A stretch of DNA of 45,177 nt from an uncultured Prevotellaceae bacterium (GCA_900317305.1 ONGG01000023.1:1-45177), one strand, 5' to 3'; shown: positions 1 to 8,580, counted from the stretch's first letter. The notes: generated from the letters alone by a model not told the origin. Numbers and translations: made by a program.

Positions 1-2
1 TC

Positions 3-62
3 CGCACAGACTATGATGAGGAGGTCGTGAAACTATTGGACACTATCGGCTTGAAGCTCTAA
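3..62 (+). CDS. C-terminal end of an unidentified protein (partial)
   Basis: The third frame is open from the window edge and stops at TAA 60-62. It gives 19 residues ending in TIGLKL. The piece is acidic then amphipathic (DYDEEVVKLL), as expected for the end of a real protein. It is too short to assign to a family. The gap to the rpoD promoter holds a GTTCAG-type repeat. Confidence 0.45.
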   Translation, partial: RTDYDEEVVKLLDTIGLKL

Positions 63-94
63 CCCCCGATTTGGGTCACCCCGTTGCGGAAAAC

Positions 95-147
95 AGGAGA
101 AGTTCAGGAGTTCAGACATTACTCTTTCTTCAAGGAGTTCAGGAGTA
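95..147 (+). repeat. GTTCAG-family intergenic repeat, copy A
   Basis: Short direct repeats of the octamer GGAGTTCA lead into TTCAGACATTACTCTTT, then TTCAAGGAGTTCAGGAG. The same roughly 32-nt core is present at 22102-22135 and, inverted, at 45020-45055, with only one or two differences. The copy sits between the end of the upstream gene and the rpoD promoter and encodes nothing visible. Confidence 0.75.
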
Positions 148-242
148 AATGGATTTCAGGCAATGGCACAAATAAATGACAATCTGGGGAAGCCATCGTT
201 CGGACTTAATCTTTTACAAAAAAACAAATAAATCCTTTTTTC

Positions 243-274
243 TTTGTTGTTTTATTGAAAATATAGTAAATTTG
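243..274 (+). promoter_or_regulatory. rpoD promoter (Bacteroidota housekeeping type)
   Basis: A -33 element TTTG (243-246) is separated by 20 bp from a perfect -7 element TAAATTTG (267-274). This matches the Bacteroidota primary-sigma promoter. Transcription would start near 281, giving a leader of about 17 nt before the rpoD ATG at 298. Confidence 0.75.
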
Positions 275-297
275 CAGTCACTAAAATTTTAAGCCAC

Positions 298-1161
298 ATG
301 AGACAACTGAAAATCACGCAATCTATTACGAATCGGGAGAGTGCCTCTCTCGACAAGTATTTGCAAGAGATCGGTCATGAGGAACTCATCACTGTGGAGG
401 AAGAGGTGGAGTTGGCTCAGCGTATACGCAAGGGCGACCGCAAGGCGCTTGAGAAATTGACCAAAGCCAATCTGCGCTTCGTTGTCTCCGTGGCCAAGCA
501 ATACCAGAACAAGGGTCTGAGCCTGCCCGACCTCATCAATGAGGGCAATCTGGGCCTGATCAAGGCCGCCGAGAAATTCGACGAGACCCGTGGCTTCAAG
601 TTCATCTCCTATGCGGTGTGGTGGATACGCCAGAGCATCCTCCAGGCCATTGCCGAGCAGAGCCGCATCGTGCGCCTCCCCCTCAACCAGGTGGGTTCGG
701 TGAACAAGATCAACAAGATAGCCAACCGATTCGAGCAGGAGCATGAGCGCCGTCCAAGCGCCGACGAGATAGGCGACTTTGTCGACCTGCCTGAGGACAA
801 GATCGAGGACGCGCTGAAGGTAAGCACCCGTCATGTGTCAATGGACGCACCCTTCTCCGACAGCGAGGAGAACAGTCTGCTCGACATCCTTCCCAACACC
901 GACTCCCCCGACACCGACTTTGAGTTGGTGATGGAGTCGCTCCGCAACGAAATCAACCGCGCCTTGCTCACCCTGAACGAGCGGGAGCGCCACATCATCG
1001 AGGCATTCTTCGGTATCAACCAACCCGAGATGACCCTCGAGGAGATAGGCGAGAAATTCGGCCTCACCCGCGAGCGTGTGCGCCAGATCAAGGAAAAAGC
1101 CATCCGCCGTCTCCGCCACAACACAAAGAACAAGTTGCTTCGCTCGTATTTAGGGCAATAA
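298..1161 (+). CDS. rpoD: RNA polymerase primary sigma factor (sigma-70/RpoD)
   Basis: Directs RNA polymerase to housekeeping promoters. At 287 aa it is the short Bacteroidota form, lacking the long region 1.1 and the non-conserved insert. Visible in order are region 1.2 ([10 protein letters not shown], near residue 18), region 2 with the core-binding/-10-melting stretch ([45 protein letters not shown]), region 3, and region 4 with the helix-turn-helix ([21 protein letters not shown]) and a terminal LRSYLGQ. The ATG follows a consensus promoter closely. Four collinear genes follow with gaps of 21-37 nt and no visible terminator until about 3564, so they may be read from the rpoD promoter at least in part. 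Confidence 0.98.
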   Translation: MRQLKITQSITNRESASLDKYLQEIGHEELITVEEEVELAQRIRKGDRKALEKLTKANLRFVVSVAKQYQNKGLSLPDLINEGNLGLIKAAEKFDETRGFKFISYAVWWIRQSILQAIAEQSRIVRLPLNQVGSVNKINKIANRFEQEHERRPSADEIGDFVDLPEDKIEDALKVSTRHVSMDAPFSDSEENSLLDILPNTDSPDTDFELVMESLRNEINRALLTLNERERHIIEAFFGINQPEMTLEEIGEKFGLTRERVRQIKEKAIRRLRHNTKNKLLRSYLGQ

Positions 1162-1195
1162 GTATTACTTTTTAAGGTATTAGATCATTCCATCG

Positions 1196-1759
1196 ATGAA
1201 ATTGAAATTTGTCGCACTCATTATCGCCTTGCTCACGCTCCATGCCATTCCTGCCTTGAGCAAGACGCGGTGTACTCCTGTGTACATATTTGGTGTCTCA
1301 GCCTCATTCAACGACTCCATCGTCTATTTCACCGACATCCAGATTATCGACAGTGCCTGGATAGAAGAGAGGGGCAACATGCTTCTCGGCCGTTTGGAGT
1401 ATTCCTACCAGTTGCGGTCGTTCGTGAATGCCCGTGGTGAGGCCAACCGCACCTGTCTGGTAGCATTCGCCTTCAAAGAGAAGGACATCATGAAGAAGTA
1501 CCAGCATATGAAGAAGCAATTCACGGGTTCGAAGAAACGTCCGACGAAATACGACGTCCGTGAGATTGACGAGGACGAATTCAAGTTCCACTCCGTCACT
1601 CCCGATGGTATGACCATTGACGACAGCACCATCGACGAGAAAGCCTCCCGGCGTATCGAGAAGTCGAAGGCAAAGAAGGAGAAGGGCATGCTGAAGAACA
1701 ACCCGTCAGGAGCCGACAGCAACCCCGACAGCACCCCTGTCATTCCTCCCCGACATTAA
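1196..1759 (+). CDS. Secreted/periplasmic protein of unknown function
   Basis: 187 aa, family not recognised. An N-terminal signal peptide is clear (MKLKFVALIIALLTL, then small residues up to about 22) and points to export. The middle (residues 25-100) looks like a small beta-rich domain with two cysteines (TRCTP, NRTCL). The C-terminal third is charged and low in complexity (Lys/Glu, then Asn/Asp/Ser/Pro), so probably disordered. It lies 34 nt after rpoD and 27 nt before the HprK-like kinase, all on one strand. It could be a partner or substrate of the kinase/PqqD/S26 trio downstream, which is inference from position only. Confidence 0.8.
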   Translation: MKLKFVALIIALLTLHAIPALSKTRCTPVYIFGVSASFNDSIVYFTDIQIIDSAWIEERGNMLLGRLEYSYQLRSFVNARGEANRTCLVAFAFKEKDIMKKYQHMKKQFTGSKKRPTKYDVREIDEDEFKFHSVTPDGMTIDDSTIDEKASRRIEKSKAKKEKGMLKNNPSGADSNPDSTPVIPPRH

Positions 1760-1786
1760 AAACAAATAACCCATATAGATTTAGAA

Positions 1787-2686
1787 ATGAATCCACAGAC
1801 CATCAACCTGTGCATAGCAGAGCATTATATCAAGGTTACATTCCTTAACCCCAAGGTGAACAACTATGCCCTCATCAGTTCTTCCCAGCCTTTTTTCGTA
1901 GACGAGAAGCCCGCCGATGCGGAATACCTCTACGACTTGGTTGTTGACGACGACCTGGAGCCTATTGAGAAGAGCCGCCGCGACCGCATCCGCGATTTTG
2001 AGAGTGGCAATGGCCATATCATCGTCGACCTTATCAAAGACGGGGGCTATCAGTTTATCTTCAAGGACCTCCGTGGCAACGAGTGCAGTATGCTTCAGTG
2101 CACCAAGCGTTTCGAGCATGTGAAATGCGCACTGAAAGGCGGATACGACTCCCGTCACTTCGGTCTAACCAACGTGATGATGTTCAGCACGGCCATTGCG
2201 GCCAGTTTCCACCAGACGCTTTTCATCCATGCCTCACTGGTGCGCCACAATGGCTATGGCTATCCCTTCTGTGCCAACAGCGGCACGGGCAAGTCGACCC
2301 ACGTGAGCAACTGGCTCCGTCATATCCCCAACTGCGACCTGATGAACGACGACAACCCCATCATCCGCATCATCGACAACAAGGCCTATATCTATGGCAG
2401 TCCGTGGAGTGGCAAGACACCATGCTACCGCAACATCAAAGCCCCGCTGGGCGCTATGTCGCGCATCGACCGTGCCGACCACAACTATGTGGAGAAGCTC
2501 TCTCCTGTAGAGGCGTTCACGTCTATCCTCCCCTCGTGTTCGTCAATGAAATGGGACTCGGACTGCTACGATCATATCTGCAACACGGTATCCAAACTGG
2601 TCAGTCTGGTGCCCGCCTATATCATCCACTGCCTGCCCAACCGCGAAGCAGCCGAAGTGAGTTGTGCCTCGATTGCAGTAAAATAA
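1787..2686 (+). CDS. HPr kinase-like/PEPCK-fold ATPase, RiPP-associated type
   Basis: 299 aa. The C-terminal half has a Walker A P-loop at residues 163-170 (ANSGTGKS) within the context IHASLVRH...GYPFCANSGTGKSTHVSNW. It is followed by the Asp pair NDDNP and the motif YGSPWSGKTPCYRN. This order is typical of HPr kinase/phosphorylase relatives found beside PqqD-like proteins, including kinases that phosphorylate lasso peptides (family knowledge). The N-terminal 140 residues are less conserved and may bind the substrate. No HPr protein is seen nearby and the HPr-kinase signature is not complete, so catabolite control is unlikely. Start ATG 1787; the next gene begins 21 nt after the stop, which suggests an operon. 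The kinase fold is well supported; the substrate is unknown. Confidence 0.82.
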   Translation: MNPQTINLCIAEHYIKVTFLNPKVNNYALISSSQPFFVDEKPADAEYLYDLVVDDDLEPIEKSRRDRIRDFESGNGHIIVDLIKDGGYQFIFKDLRGNECSMLQCTKRFEHVKCALKGGYDSRHFGLTNVMMFSTAIAASFHQTLFIHASLVRHNGYGYPFCANSGTGKSTHVSNWLRHIPNCDLMNDDNPIIRIIDNKAYIYGSPWSGKTPCYRNIKAPLGAMSRIDRADHNYVEKLSPVEAFTSILPSCSSMKWDSDCYDHICNTVSKLVSLVPAYIIHCLPNREAAEVSCASIAVK

Positions 2687-2707
2687 AGACCTGGAGCCAT
2701 TCAAAAG

Positions 2708-3193
2708 ATGAACACGTCGAAACCCGCCACGAAACGTATCCACATGGAGAACAGCATCCTGTTCCCCATCGTCATTGGTGAGTTGGAGAAGGGACACACT
2801 GCAAAAATCAACCTGAAAGGTTTCAGCATGCGGCCGTTTCTGGAGACCGAACGCGACTGTGCGTTGCTCACCAGTCCCAAATCGCCCAAGGTTGGCGACC
2901 CTGTGCTGGCCGAGATAGAGCCGGGGCACTATGTCCTCCACCGCATCATAGCCATCGATGGCGATGCCGTCACACTTCTGGGCGATGGCAATCTCGGTAC
3001 GGAGCACTGCAGACTTTGCAACATCAAAGCCTCCGTAATCGGTTTCTACCGCAAGGGCCGCAAGACGATGGACCGCACCGACGGATGGAAGTGGAAGACC
3101 TATTCGTGGGTATGGATGCGGCTGCGCCCCATCCGCCGCTATCTGCTGGCATTCTATCGCCGCATCTGGCTGAAGTTATTCAAGCCGATTTAA
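2708..3193 (+). CDS. S24/S26 family peptidase (signal-peptidase-like)
   Basis: 161 aa. The signal-peptidase serine box is GFSMRPFL with Ser40. A second box, YVLHRIIAIDGD (His78-Arg79), resembles ER/SipW-type signal peptidases in which His takes the place of the bacterial catalytic Lys. A further beta-strand box reads LLGDGN. There is no N-terminal anchor, but the C-terminal 40 residues are rich in Trp, Arg and Tyr and could associate with the membrane. The gene lies between an HprK-like kinase (21 nt upstream) and a PqqD-like gene (37 nt downstream). The likely role, by inference, is cleavage of a leader from a peptide or secreted partner made by the same cluster. An alternative start is Met13; Met1 is kept because of its spacing from the upstream gene. 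Confidence 0.82.
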   Translation: MNTSKPATKRIHMENSILFPIVIGELEKGHTAKINLKGFSMRPFLETERDCALLTSPKSPKVGDPVLAEIEPGHYVLHRIIAIDGDAVTLLGDGNLGTEHCRLCNIKASVIGFYRKGRKTMDRTDGWKWKTYSWVWMRLRPIRRYLLAFYRRIWLKLFKPI

Positions 3194-3230
3194 AACAATT
3201 ATTCTAGAATCACCAAACCACATTATAAAA

Positions 3231-3518
3231 ATGAAAGCAAAACCAGGATTCAAACTCCGCGAGGTCTGTGGCGAGCAGATTATCGTAGCCGAAGGTCGTG
3301 AGAACATCGACTTCACCAATATCATCAGTATGAACGAGACCTCCGCGTTTCTCTGGAACGCCATCCAGGACAAGGAGTTCACCGTTGAAGACCTTGCCAA
3401 GTTGTTGGTAGAGAACTACCAGATTGACGAGAACACTCCTCTGTCGGAGGAAGTGGCCCTTCGTGATGCCGCTGCCGTGTCGCAGACATGGATCGAGGCT
3501 GGCATTGCCGAGGCATAA
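3231..3518 (+). CDS. PqqD-like RiPP recognition element protein
   Basis: 95 aa, small and acidic, with the PqqD winged-helix pattern: N-terminal beta hairpin (FKLREVCGEQIIVAEG), the conserved NxTSAFLW segment near residue 36 (MNETSAFLWNAIQ), then helices ending in a Glu/Ala-rich tail. PqqD-family proteins bind leader peptides and present them to modifying enzymes (family knowledge). It is the last gene of the trio and is followed at about 3564 by a strong hairpin. No radical SAM enzyme, cyclase or obvious precursor peptide lies beside it, which is unusual. Confidence 0.85.
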   Translation: MKAKPGFKLREVCGEQIIVAEGRENIDFTNIISMNETSAFLWNAIQDKEFTVEDLAKLLVENYQIDENTPLSEEVALRDAAAVSQTWIEAGIAEA

Positions 3519-3563
3519 GCATTGCACACTGCTGCCTCATGCCAAGTCAATGGCATGATAGGA

Positions 3564-3599
3564 AAAGGTCTTTAGGGCATTACTGCCTTAAAGACCTTT
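3564..3599 (+). terminator. Terminator hairpin after the PqqD gene
   Basis: A 16-bp stem pairs 3564-3579 with 3584-3599 around a TTAC loop, with one G-T type mismatch (AAAGGTCTTTA against TAAAGACCTTT). It lies 46 nt after the PqqD stop and closes the rpoD-to-PqqD gene run. The following sequence is only moderately T-rich. Confidence 0.7.
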
Positions 3600-3649
3600 G
3601 CTTATTTGAGGGTTCAGCCTCTTCTACAGCGCCTTCTCTATTTTCTACG

Positions 3650-3735
3650 CCCCCTGTCCCTTCGGAACTTCCCCCTCTAATCAAGAGGGGGACAAAAATA
3701 CTTTTGCTTCTGGGGCATCCCTTCGGAGAAGGTAT
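3650..3735. repeat. CCCCCTC / CTTCTGGG intergenic element, copy 1
   Basis: Contains CCCCCTC (3671-3677) paired with GAGGGGG (3685-3691), then 15 nt later CTTCTGGGG, then TTCGGAGAAGG. A similarly organised piece lies at 22200-22255. Both are intergenic and non-coding. Possible dispersed element; on the minus strand it could also terminate the aminotransferase transcript. Confidence 0.4.
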
Positions 3736-3788
3736 GACAAAATAGAAATGTAATACAAAGAGAAGTGAGGCGCACTCTATGAACGCGC

Positions 3789-5102
3789 CTATCTGGGATT
3801 ATTCTCGCGGAAAATCTGCATGCGATCGTCGAGGAGTTGATACTGGTTGTCGCGGATGAACGAGGTGCATACCCTGAGTCCCTCCTGATGACTTCCGGTG
3901 GTGATGAGGCAGATGGCACTTACCCCATAATACATCAGTTCGTGGGCCAGTTCGCCGCTCGTCATTCCGGGATATCCGATGGTGAAATAGAACCCATCGG
4001 CGATATCCTCGCCCATATCCTTGTCGTAGACCACATAGAATCCATGGCGCTTGAAGATTTCCTTCAGCCGGTGTGCCCTCTGCCCGTAGACGGCCACCTC
4101 GCTGCGGAAGTCGTAGGTGCCGTCGCAGGCCGCCTTCATGATGGCTGCGAGAGCGAACTGCGCACTGTGGCTCGTGCCCGAGGAGAGCGCATAGAGGATA
4201 CGCGTTGAGAACACCATGCCGAAGGGCAGTCCCTCATAGCGTTGGGCCAATGCGGGGAAATGGCGGTGGAAGAGTTTGTCGCTGATACACACCACACCGA
4301 TTCTCTCGCCCGCATAACTGAACGCCTTCGACCCGCTCACGAGCAACATGTAGTTGTCGGTATATCTTGCCGCAGTGGCCTGGAAAGGCGGTTCGAACGG
4401 ACGGCTGAGGTTCTTGCGGAAGTCCATGGCGAAATAGGCCAGGTCTTCCATGACGATGGCATCATAGCGTGTGGCCAGTTCGCCGATACCCTTCAGCTCG
4501 TCCTCGGTGAGACAGATCCACGAGGGATTGTTGGGGTTGCTGTATACGATGGCGCAGATATTCCCTTTTTCGAGATAACTCTCGAGTTTGGGCACCAGTT
4601 TCTCGCCACGGTAGTCATACACGTCGAAGGTCTCGTATTTCACCCCCATTACCTGTAGCTGCATTTTCTGCACGGGGAAACCCGGGTCGATGAAGAGCAC
4701 GGTGTCGCGCTTCGGGTCGGCCTGTGAGCAGAGCAGGAACGAGGCGAAGGTGCCCTGCATCGAACCCACCACGGGGATGCATCCCTCGGCATTGATGTCG
4801 ACACCGACGAAAGCCTTGACAAACCTGCTGGCCTGCTTCTTGAGTTCAGGATAGCCCTGAATGTCGGGATAACTGTTGGCGATGCCGTCGCGCAGCGCTT
4901 GAATCTGCGCCTCGACGCCAATCTTCGCGGCAGGCAGTCCGGGGATGCCCATTTCCATTTTAATGAACTCCACTCCCGCCTCTTTCTCGGCAAAAGCCGC
5001 CACGGCCTTCACCTCACGGATGGTGGCCTTGGCGAAGTCCTGAATGCCATAGTCGGCTATGGCGTCGTCGATGATATGCTTGGGTATTGGTGTAGGTTTC
5101 AT
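3789..5102 (-). CDS. PLP-dependent aminotransferase, class I/II
   Basis: 437 aa fold-type I aminotransferase. Seen are the substrate/PLP segments YSNPNNPSW, MEDLAYFAMDF and the Schiff-base lysine Lys259 in SGSKAFSYAGERIG. It starts at an ATG overlapping the iorB stop by 4 nt (ATGA), so translation is probably coupled. With IorAB the expected job, by inference, is to interconvert aromatic or other amino acids and the 2-oxo acids used by the oxidoreductase: deamination before oxidation to an aryl-acetyl-CoA, or the reverse for synthesis from aryl acetates. The exact substrate cannot be read from the sequence. Confidence 0.92.
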   Translation of the reverse strand: MKPTPIPKHIIDDAIADYGIQDFAKATIREVKAVAAFAEKEAGVEFIKMEMGIPGLPAAKIGVEAQIQALRDGIANSYPDIQGYPELKKQASRFVKAFVGVDINAEGCIPVVGSMQGTFASFLLCSQADPKRDTVLFIDPGFPVQKMQLQVMGVKYETFDVYDYRGEKLVPKLESYLEKGNICAIVYSNPNNPSWICLTEDELKGIGELATRYDAIVMEDLAYFAMDFRKNLSRPFEPPFQATAARYTDNYMLLVSGSKAFSYAGERIGVVCISDKLFHRHFPALAQRYEGLPFGMVFSTRILYALSSGTSHSAQFALAAIMKAACDGTYDFRSEVAVYGQRAHRLKEIFKRHGFYVVYDKDMGEDIADGFYFTIGYPGMTSGELAHELMYYGVSAICLITTGSHQEGLRVCTSFIRDNQYQLLDDRMQIFRENNPR

Positions 5103-5671
5103 TGCTGTGCTTCCTTTCCGATGGCCAGGGCCTTGATATTGGCCTCCACCACGCTTTCGCCCTTACGTCCGAAGACCCTTCTGATGGCCTCCTCCAGTTT
5201 CTCATATTCTATGCCCAGCGCTTTCTGGGCAGCCCCCAGAAGGATGACATTTGCCGAACGGGGCACGCCATTGTCCTTGGCCAGTTTCTCTATCTCGAGC
5301 ATGATGACGTGCTCTACCTTGGCCAGGTCGCTGTAGATGGCCTCGGGCTCCGGGTAGTTGGGAATATTGACGAATGGATGTGCGGAAGTGATGACCCACC
5401 CTCCTTTTTTGAGGAACGGCAGGTATCGCAGCGCCTCCATGGGCTCCATGGAGATGATGACGTCGGCCTGTCCACGGCCGATGAGGTCGCTGGCGATGGG
5501 ATTTGACGAGAGTCTGAGGTTACTCTGGACGTCGCCTCCGCGCTGCGACATTCCGTGCACCTCGGCTTGCTTGATGTAAAGATTTTCCTTGATGGCCGCC
5601 TCGCCGATGATGGTGGCGATGGAGAGGATTCCCTGTCCACCTACTCCACAAAGTATGATATCAGTTTTCAT
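5099..5671 (-). CDS. iorB: Indolepyruvate ferredoxin oxidoreductase, beta subunit
   Basis: 190 aa gamma/beta-type subunit of a 2-oxoacid:ferredoxin oxidoreductase. The signature N-terminus KTDIILCGVGGQGILSIATI is followed by HGMSQRGGDVQSNLRLS and the segment VIISMEPMEALRYLPFL. The start at 5671 is chosen because family members begin right at this segment and it overlaps the iorA stop by 4 nt (ATGA). An upstream in-frame Met at 5728 would lie inside iorA. Works with IorA to oxidise aryl pyruvates to aryl-acetyl-CoA and CO2 while reducing ferredoxin. Confidence 0.93.
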   Translation of the reverse strand: MKTDIILCGVGGQGILSIATIIGEAAIKENLYIKQAEVHGMSQRGGDVQSNLRLSSNPIASDLIGRGQADVIISMEPMEALRYLPFLKKGGWVITSAHPFVNIPNYPEPEAIYSDLAKVEHVIMLEIEKLAKDNGVPRSANVILLGAAQKALGIEYEKLEEAIRRVFGRKGESVVEANIKALAIGKEAQQ

Positions 5672-7278
5672 TTCTTTGCCTCCTTGTTTTTCTTTTGTTT
5701 CAAGTGTCTTTGCAGGGTCTGCATGCACTCACGTCTCGGGATGATGACACTCACTCCCTTGTAGTTGATTTCCTCTCTGATGATCTGTGTGATCTCGGGC
5801 ATGTTCTTTGGCAGTGGCACCACCACCCTCAGGTGCTCATCGGGCACGCCCAGTCCACGGCAGATGGCCTCGAACTTGTTGGTTCCGGCCGAGTCTTGTC
5901 CGCCTGTCATGGCCGTGGTGAGGTTATCGCTGATGATGACCGTGATGTTGGCATTCTCGTTCACGGCATCGAGCAGTCCGGTCATGCCCGAATGGGTGAA
6001 TGTGGAGTCGCCGATGACAGCCACCGAGGGCCATTGGCCGGCATCGGCCGCGCCCTTGGCCATGGTGATGCTCGCACCCATGTCGACGCACGAGTGAATG
6101 GCGTGGTAGGGTGGCAGGAATCCGAGGGTATAGCAACCGATGTCGCCAAACACCCTTGGGTTGTCGTATTCGCGCAGCACCTCGTTGAGCGCGGCATACA
6201 CGTCGCGGTGTCCGCATCCCTGGCAGAGAGCCGGTGGTCGTGGCATCACGTTCTCGCCGCTCTCATACCCCTCGCGCTCCTCCATTCCGAAGGCCTCCCT
6301 GAGCCAGTCGGGATTGAGTTCGCCGGTGCGTGGCAGGTGACCGGTGAGCCTTCCCTTGATGTTGGCGTTGCCGGGCATGATGCCCTTGAGCATCTCCTCC
6401 ACCAGAGGCTGTCCCTCCTCCACCACGAGCACGTTGTCGCAGGAGTCGGTGATTTGCCTCACCAGCGATTTGGGCAGCGGATATCTGGTGATTTTGAGCA
6501 GCGGATAGGGGCATCCCTCAGGGAAGCACTCGCACACATAGTTGTAAGCGATGCCACAGGCGATGATACCCAGTGAGTGGTCGGGCGCGTCGGTCAGCAC
6601 GTTGTGTGGCGACGTGGCGGCATCCTCCTCGAGTCGTGGCAGTTGGGCGGTGACATAGTTGTTGCGCCTGCGCGCGTTGACGGGCAGCAGCACCCAGTTG
6701 GCCGCCACCGAGTCGTAGTTGAGTGCGTTCTGCTCCCTAGGTGTGTCCTTCACCTCGACCACAGCCCTGGAGTGGGCCATGCGTGTGGTGATGCGCATGA
6801 GCACGGGCAGGTGCTCCTGTTCGGAGTATTCGAAAGCCTCGCCTATCATGTCGTAGGCCTCCTGCTGCGAGGCAGGCTCGAAGACGGGGAGCATGGCGAA
6901 CTTGCCATAGAACCTGCTGTCTTGCTCGTCCTGTGACGAGTGCATCGAGGGGTCGTCGGCGGCCACCACCACGATACCACCATTGGTACCTGTCATGGCC
7001 GAGTTGACGAACGGGTCGGCACACACGTTCAGTCCCACATGTTTCATGCACACGAGCGCTCTTTTTCCCATATACGACATACCGAGTGCGGTCTCCATGG
7101 CCGTTTTCTCGTTGGTGCACCATTTGCGGTGCACGTCTCTCTCGGCAGCGAGGGGAGAATTCTGGATATACTCGGTGATTTCGGTCGACGGAGTACCGGG
7201 ATAGGCATAAACGCCACTCAGTCCGGCATCGAGCGCACCTTGAGCGATGGCCTCATCACCTAAAAGCAGTTTTTTCAT
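5668..7278 (-). CDS. iorA: Indolepyruvate ferredoxin oxidoreductase, alpha subunit (short form)
   Basis: 536 aa. The N-terminal pyrimidine-binding domain begins GDEAIAQGALDAG and continues YAYPGTPSTEI. The TPP-binding domain has CQGCGHRDVYAALN, GDIGCYTLG and GDSTFTHSGMTGLLDAV. Many IorA proteins are about 600 aa and end in a two-cluster [4Fe-4S] ferredoxin domain. Here the protein stops after IIPRRECMQTL and a Lys-rich tail, with no CxxCxxC motif, so the electrons must leave by another route. First gene of a three-gene operon with 4-nt overlaps. No TAnnTTTG promoter was recognised just upstream. Confidence 0.94.
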   Translation of the reverse strand: MKKLLLGDEAIAQGALDAGLSGVYAYPGTPSTEITEYIQNSPLAAERDVHRKWCTNEKTAMETALGMSYMGKRALVCMKHVGLNVCADPFVNSAMTGTNGGIVVVAADDPSMHSSQDEQDSRFYGKFAMLPVFEPASQQEAYDMIGEAFEYSEQEHLPVLMRITTRMAHSRAVVEVKDTPREQNALNYDSVAANWVLLPVNARRRNNYVTAQLPRLEEDAATSPHNVLTDAPDHSLGIIACGIAYNYVCECFPEGCPYPLLKITRYPLPKSLVRQITDSCDNVLVVEEGQPLVEEMLKGIMPGNANIKGRLTGHLPRTGELNPDWLREAFGMEEREGYESGENVMPRPPALCQGCGHRDVYAALNEVLREYDNPRVFGDIGCYTLGFLPPYHAIHSCVDMGASITMAKGAADAGQWPSVAVIGDSTFTHSGMTGLLDAVNENANITVIISDNLTTAMTGGQDSAGTNKFEAICRGLGVPDEHLRVVVPLPKNMPEITQIIREEINYKGVSVIIPRRECMQTLQRHLKQKKNKEAKK

Positions 7279-7356
7279 TTCTGTTATTTTTGTGGTTGTT
7301 AATGATTGATTCAGAAGAATGGGAGTTCGGGGAACTCAGGAGTGTAGCCCCGGGAA

Positions 7357-8580
7357 TCACTTGATATAGGCCTCGAGCGGACTATGCAGTGCGTCGAGGA
7401 ATCCGTTGATGCGCAGGATCCACTCATCGAAGTTGCGCACGTCGTTCTTGCTCCATGCCGAACCGAAATAGTAGGTGTAGCGCTGGTTGGCCTGATAGTC
7501 TCTCACGATACCCACGGCATGTCCGGCGGCTCCGTTACGGGGATGGTCGAAGAGCAGCGGTTTGGTGTCGCTCACCCCATTGGGGAAGAGGGCGGCCACG
7601 AAAATCTGGAAGTTCTGTGCGGCGGGGTTGTCGGTGGGGTCGGCATAGGCCACGAAGTCGCGTCCGCATTTCAGTGTCTGAGTGTCCTCCTCGTGAATCA
7701 CCACGCCTGCTGCAAGGTCGCAAGGTCTCGACAGACCCTCATACCACACCGTCATCTTATTGAAGTTCGACCCTTTGTCGAGGCTGAGCAGTCGGTGCTC
7801 CACCACATTCTTGTCGCCCTGCACAGTAGAGGGGTTGTAGGTCAGTTCCACGGTGAAGCGCAGTGGTCCGTTGTCGAGAATCTTATAGTCTTTGTAGCTG
7901 TAAGGCATCACAAGGTATCCGTTCTCCATGAGTGCCGGAGCGCCACAGCCCAGTGTGGGTCCCACCTTGTAGCAGTCGAGTCCGTAGCCGTGGTCGAAGT
8001 GGTAGGTGGTGGCTATCTCCACCTGCTTGGCCTCAACGGTCTTTCCGGCTTTTTTGAGGTCCTCGATTTTCTTATGGTTCGACAGCTCCACCTCATAGCG
8101 GTGCTCCACCTCCAGGTCGGGGGTGTTCTTCACCCACACGTCGATGCCGTAGGCTTTCTCGCCCGAGCGTTGCAGCGCCGGTCCGTAGAGTCGGTAGGCG
8201 GTGCGGTCGTTCTCCCATGCGATGTCGTCGACGCGCTCCGGGTACATCTTTCCTTTGACGTAGGTTTTCATCTTTTGTGGCCGACCTGCCGAGATGGTGT
8301 AGACAGCCTGTCCGCAGGGGCGCACGGCGGCGTCGATGAGCAGTTTTCCGTCGTAGGTAATCTGGTAGTCCACCTCCTGTCCGAGGGCGTTCTTCACCAC
8401 GATGGCAGTGCCTTTGGCGATGCCCATCTGGCTATATACGTTGTTGACGTCCACCTCCACGAGTTCCTGTCGCTGTGTGGGTTCGTTGTTGGTCACCACG
8501 ACGCTAATGTCCTTGGCGCTGGCGCTCATAGCCCATGTGGCTACGAGAACGATGGCTGGCATGAATTTTCTGATTTGCAT
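7357..8580 (-). CDS. Secreted DUF4861 family protein
   Basis: 407 aa. A signal peptide (MQIRKFMPAIVLVATWAMSA, cut near SAKD) is followed by one long beta-rich domain. Recognisable stretches include YGPALQRSGEKAYGIDVWVKN, FDHGYGLDCYKVGPTLGCG and WSKNDVRNFDEW. These match what I know of DUF4861, a Bacteroidota family often near pectin or glycan degradation genes; the activity is not settled to my knowledge. It begins 21 nt after the DPP-IV stop on the same strand, so the two are probably co-transcribed. No carbohydrate operon is visible here, which leaves its role open. Confidence 0.78.
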   Translation of the reverse strand: MQIRKFMPAIVLVATWAMSASAKDISVVVTNNEPTQRQELVEVDVNNVYSQMGIAKGTAIVVKNALGQEVDYQITYDGKLLIDAAVRPCGQAVYTISAGRPQKMKTYVKGKMYPERVDDIAWENDRTAYRLYGPALQRSGEKAYGIDVWVKNTPDLEVEHRYEVELSNHKKIEDLKKAGKTVEAKQVEIATTYHFDHGYGLDCYKVGPTLGCGAPALMENGYLVMPYSYKDYKILDNGPLRFTVELTYNPSTVQGDKNVVEHRLLSLDKGSNFNKMTVWYEGLSRPCDLAAGVVIHEEDTQTLKCGRDFVAYADPTDNPAAQNFQIFVAALFPNGVSDTKPLLFDHPRNGAAGHAVGIVRDYQANQRYTYYFGSAWSKNDVRNFDEWILRINGFLDALHSPLEAYIK

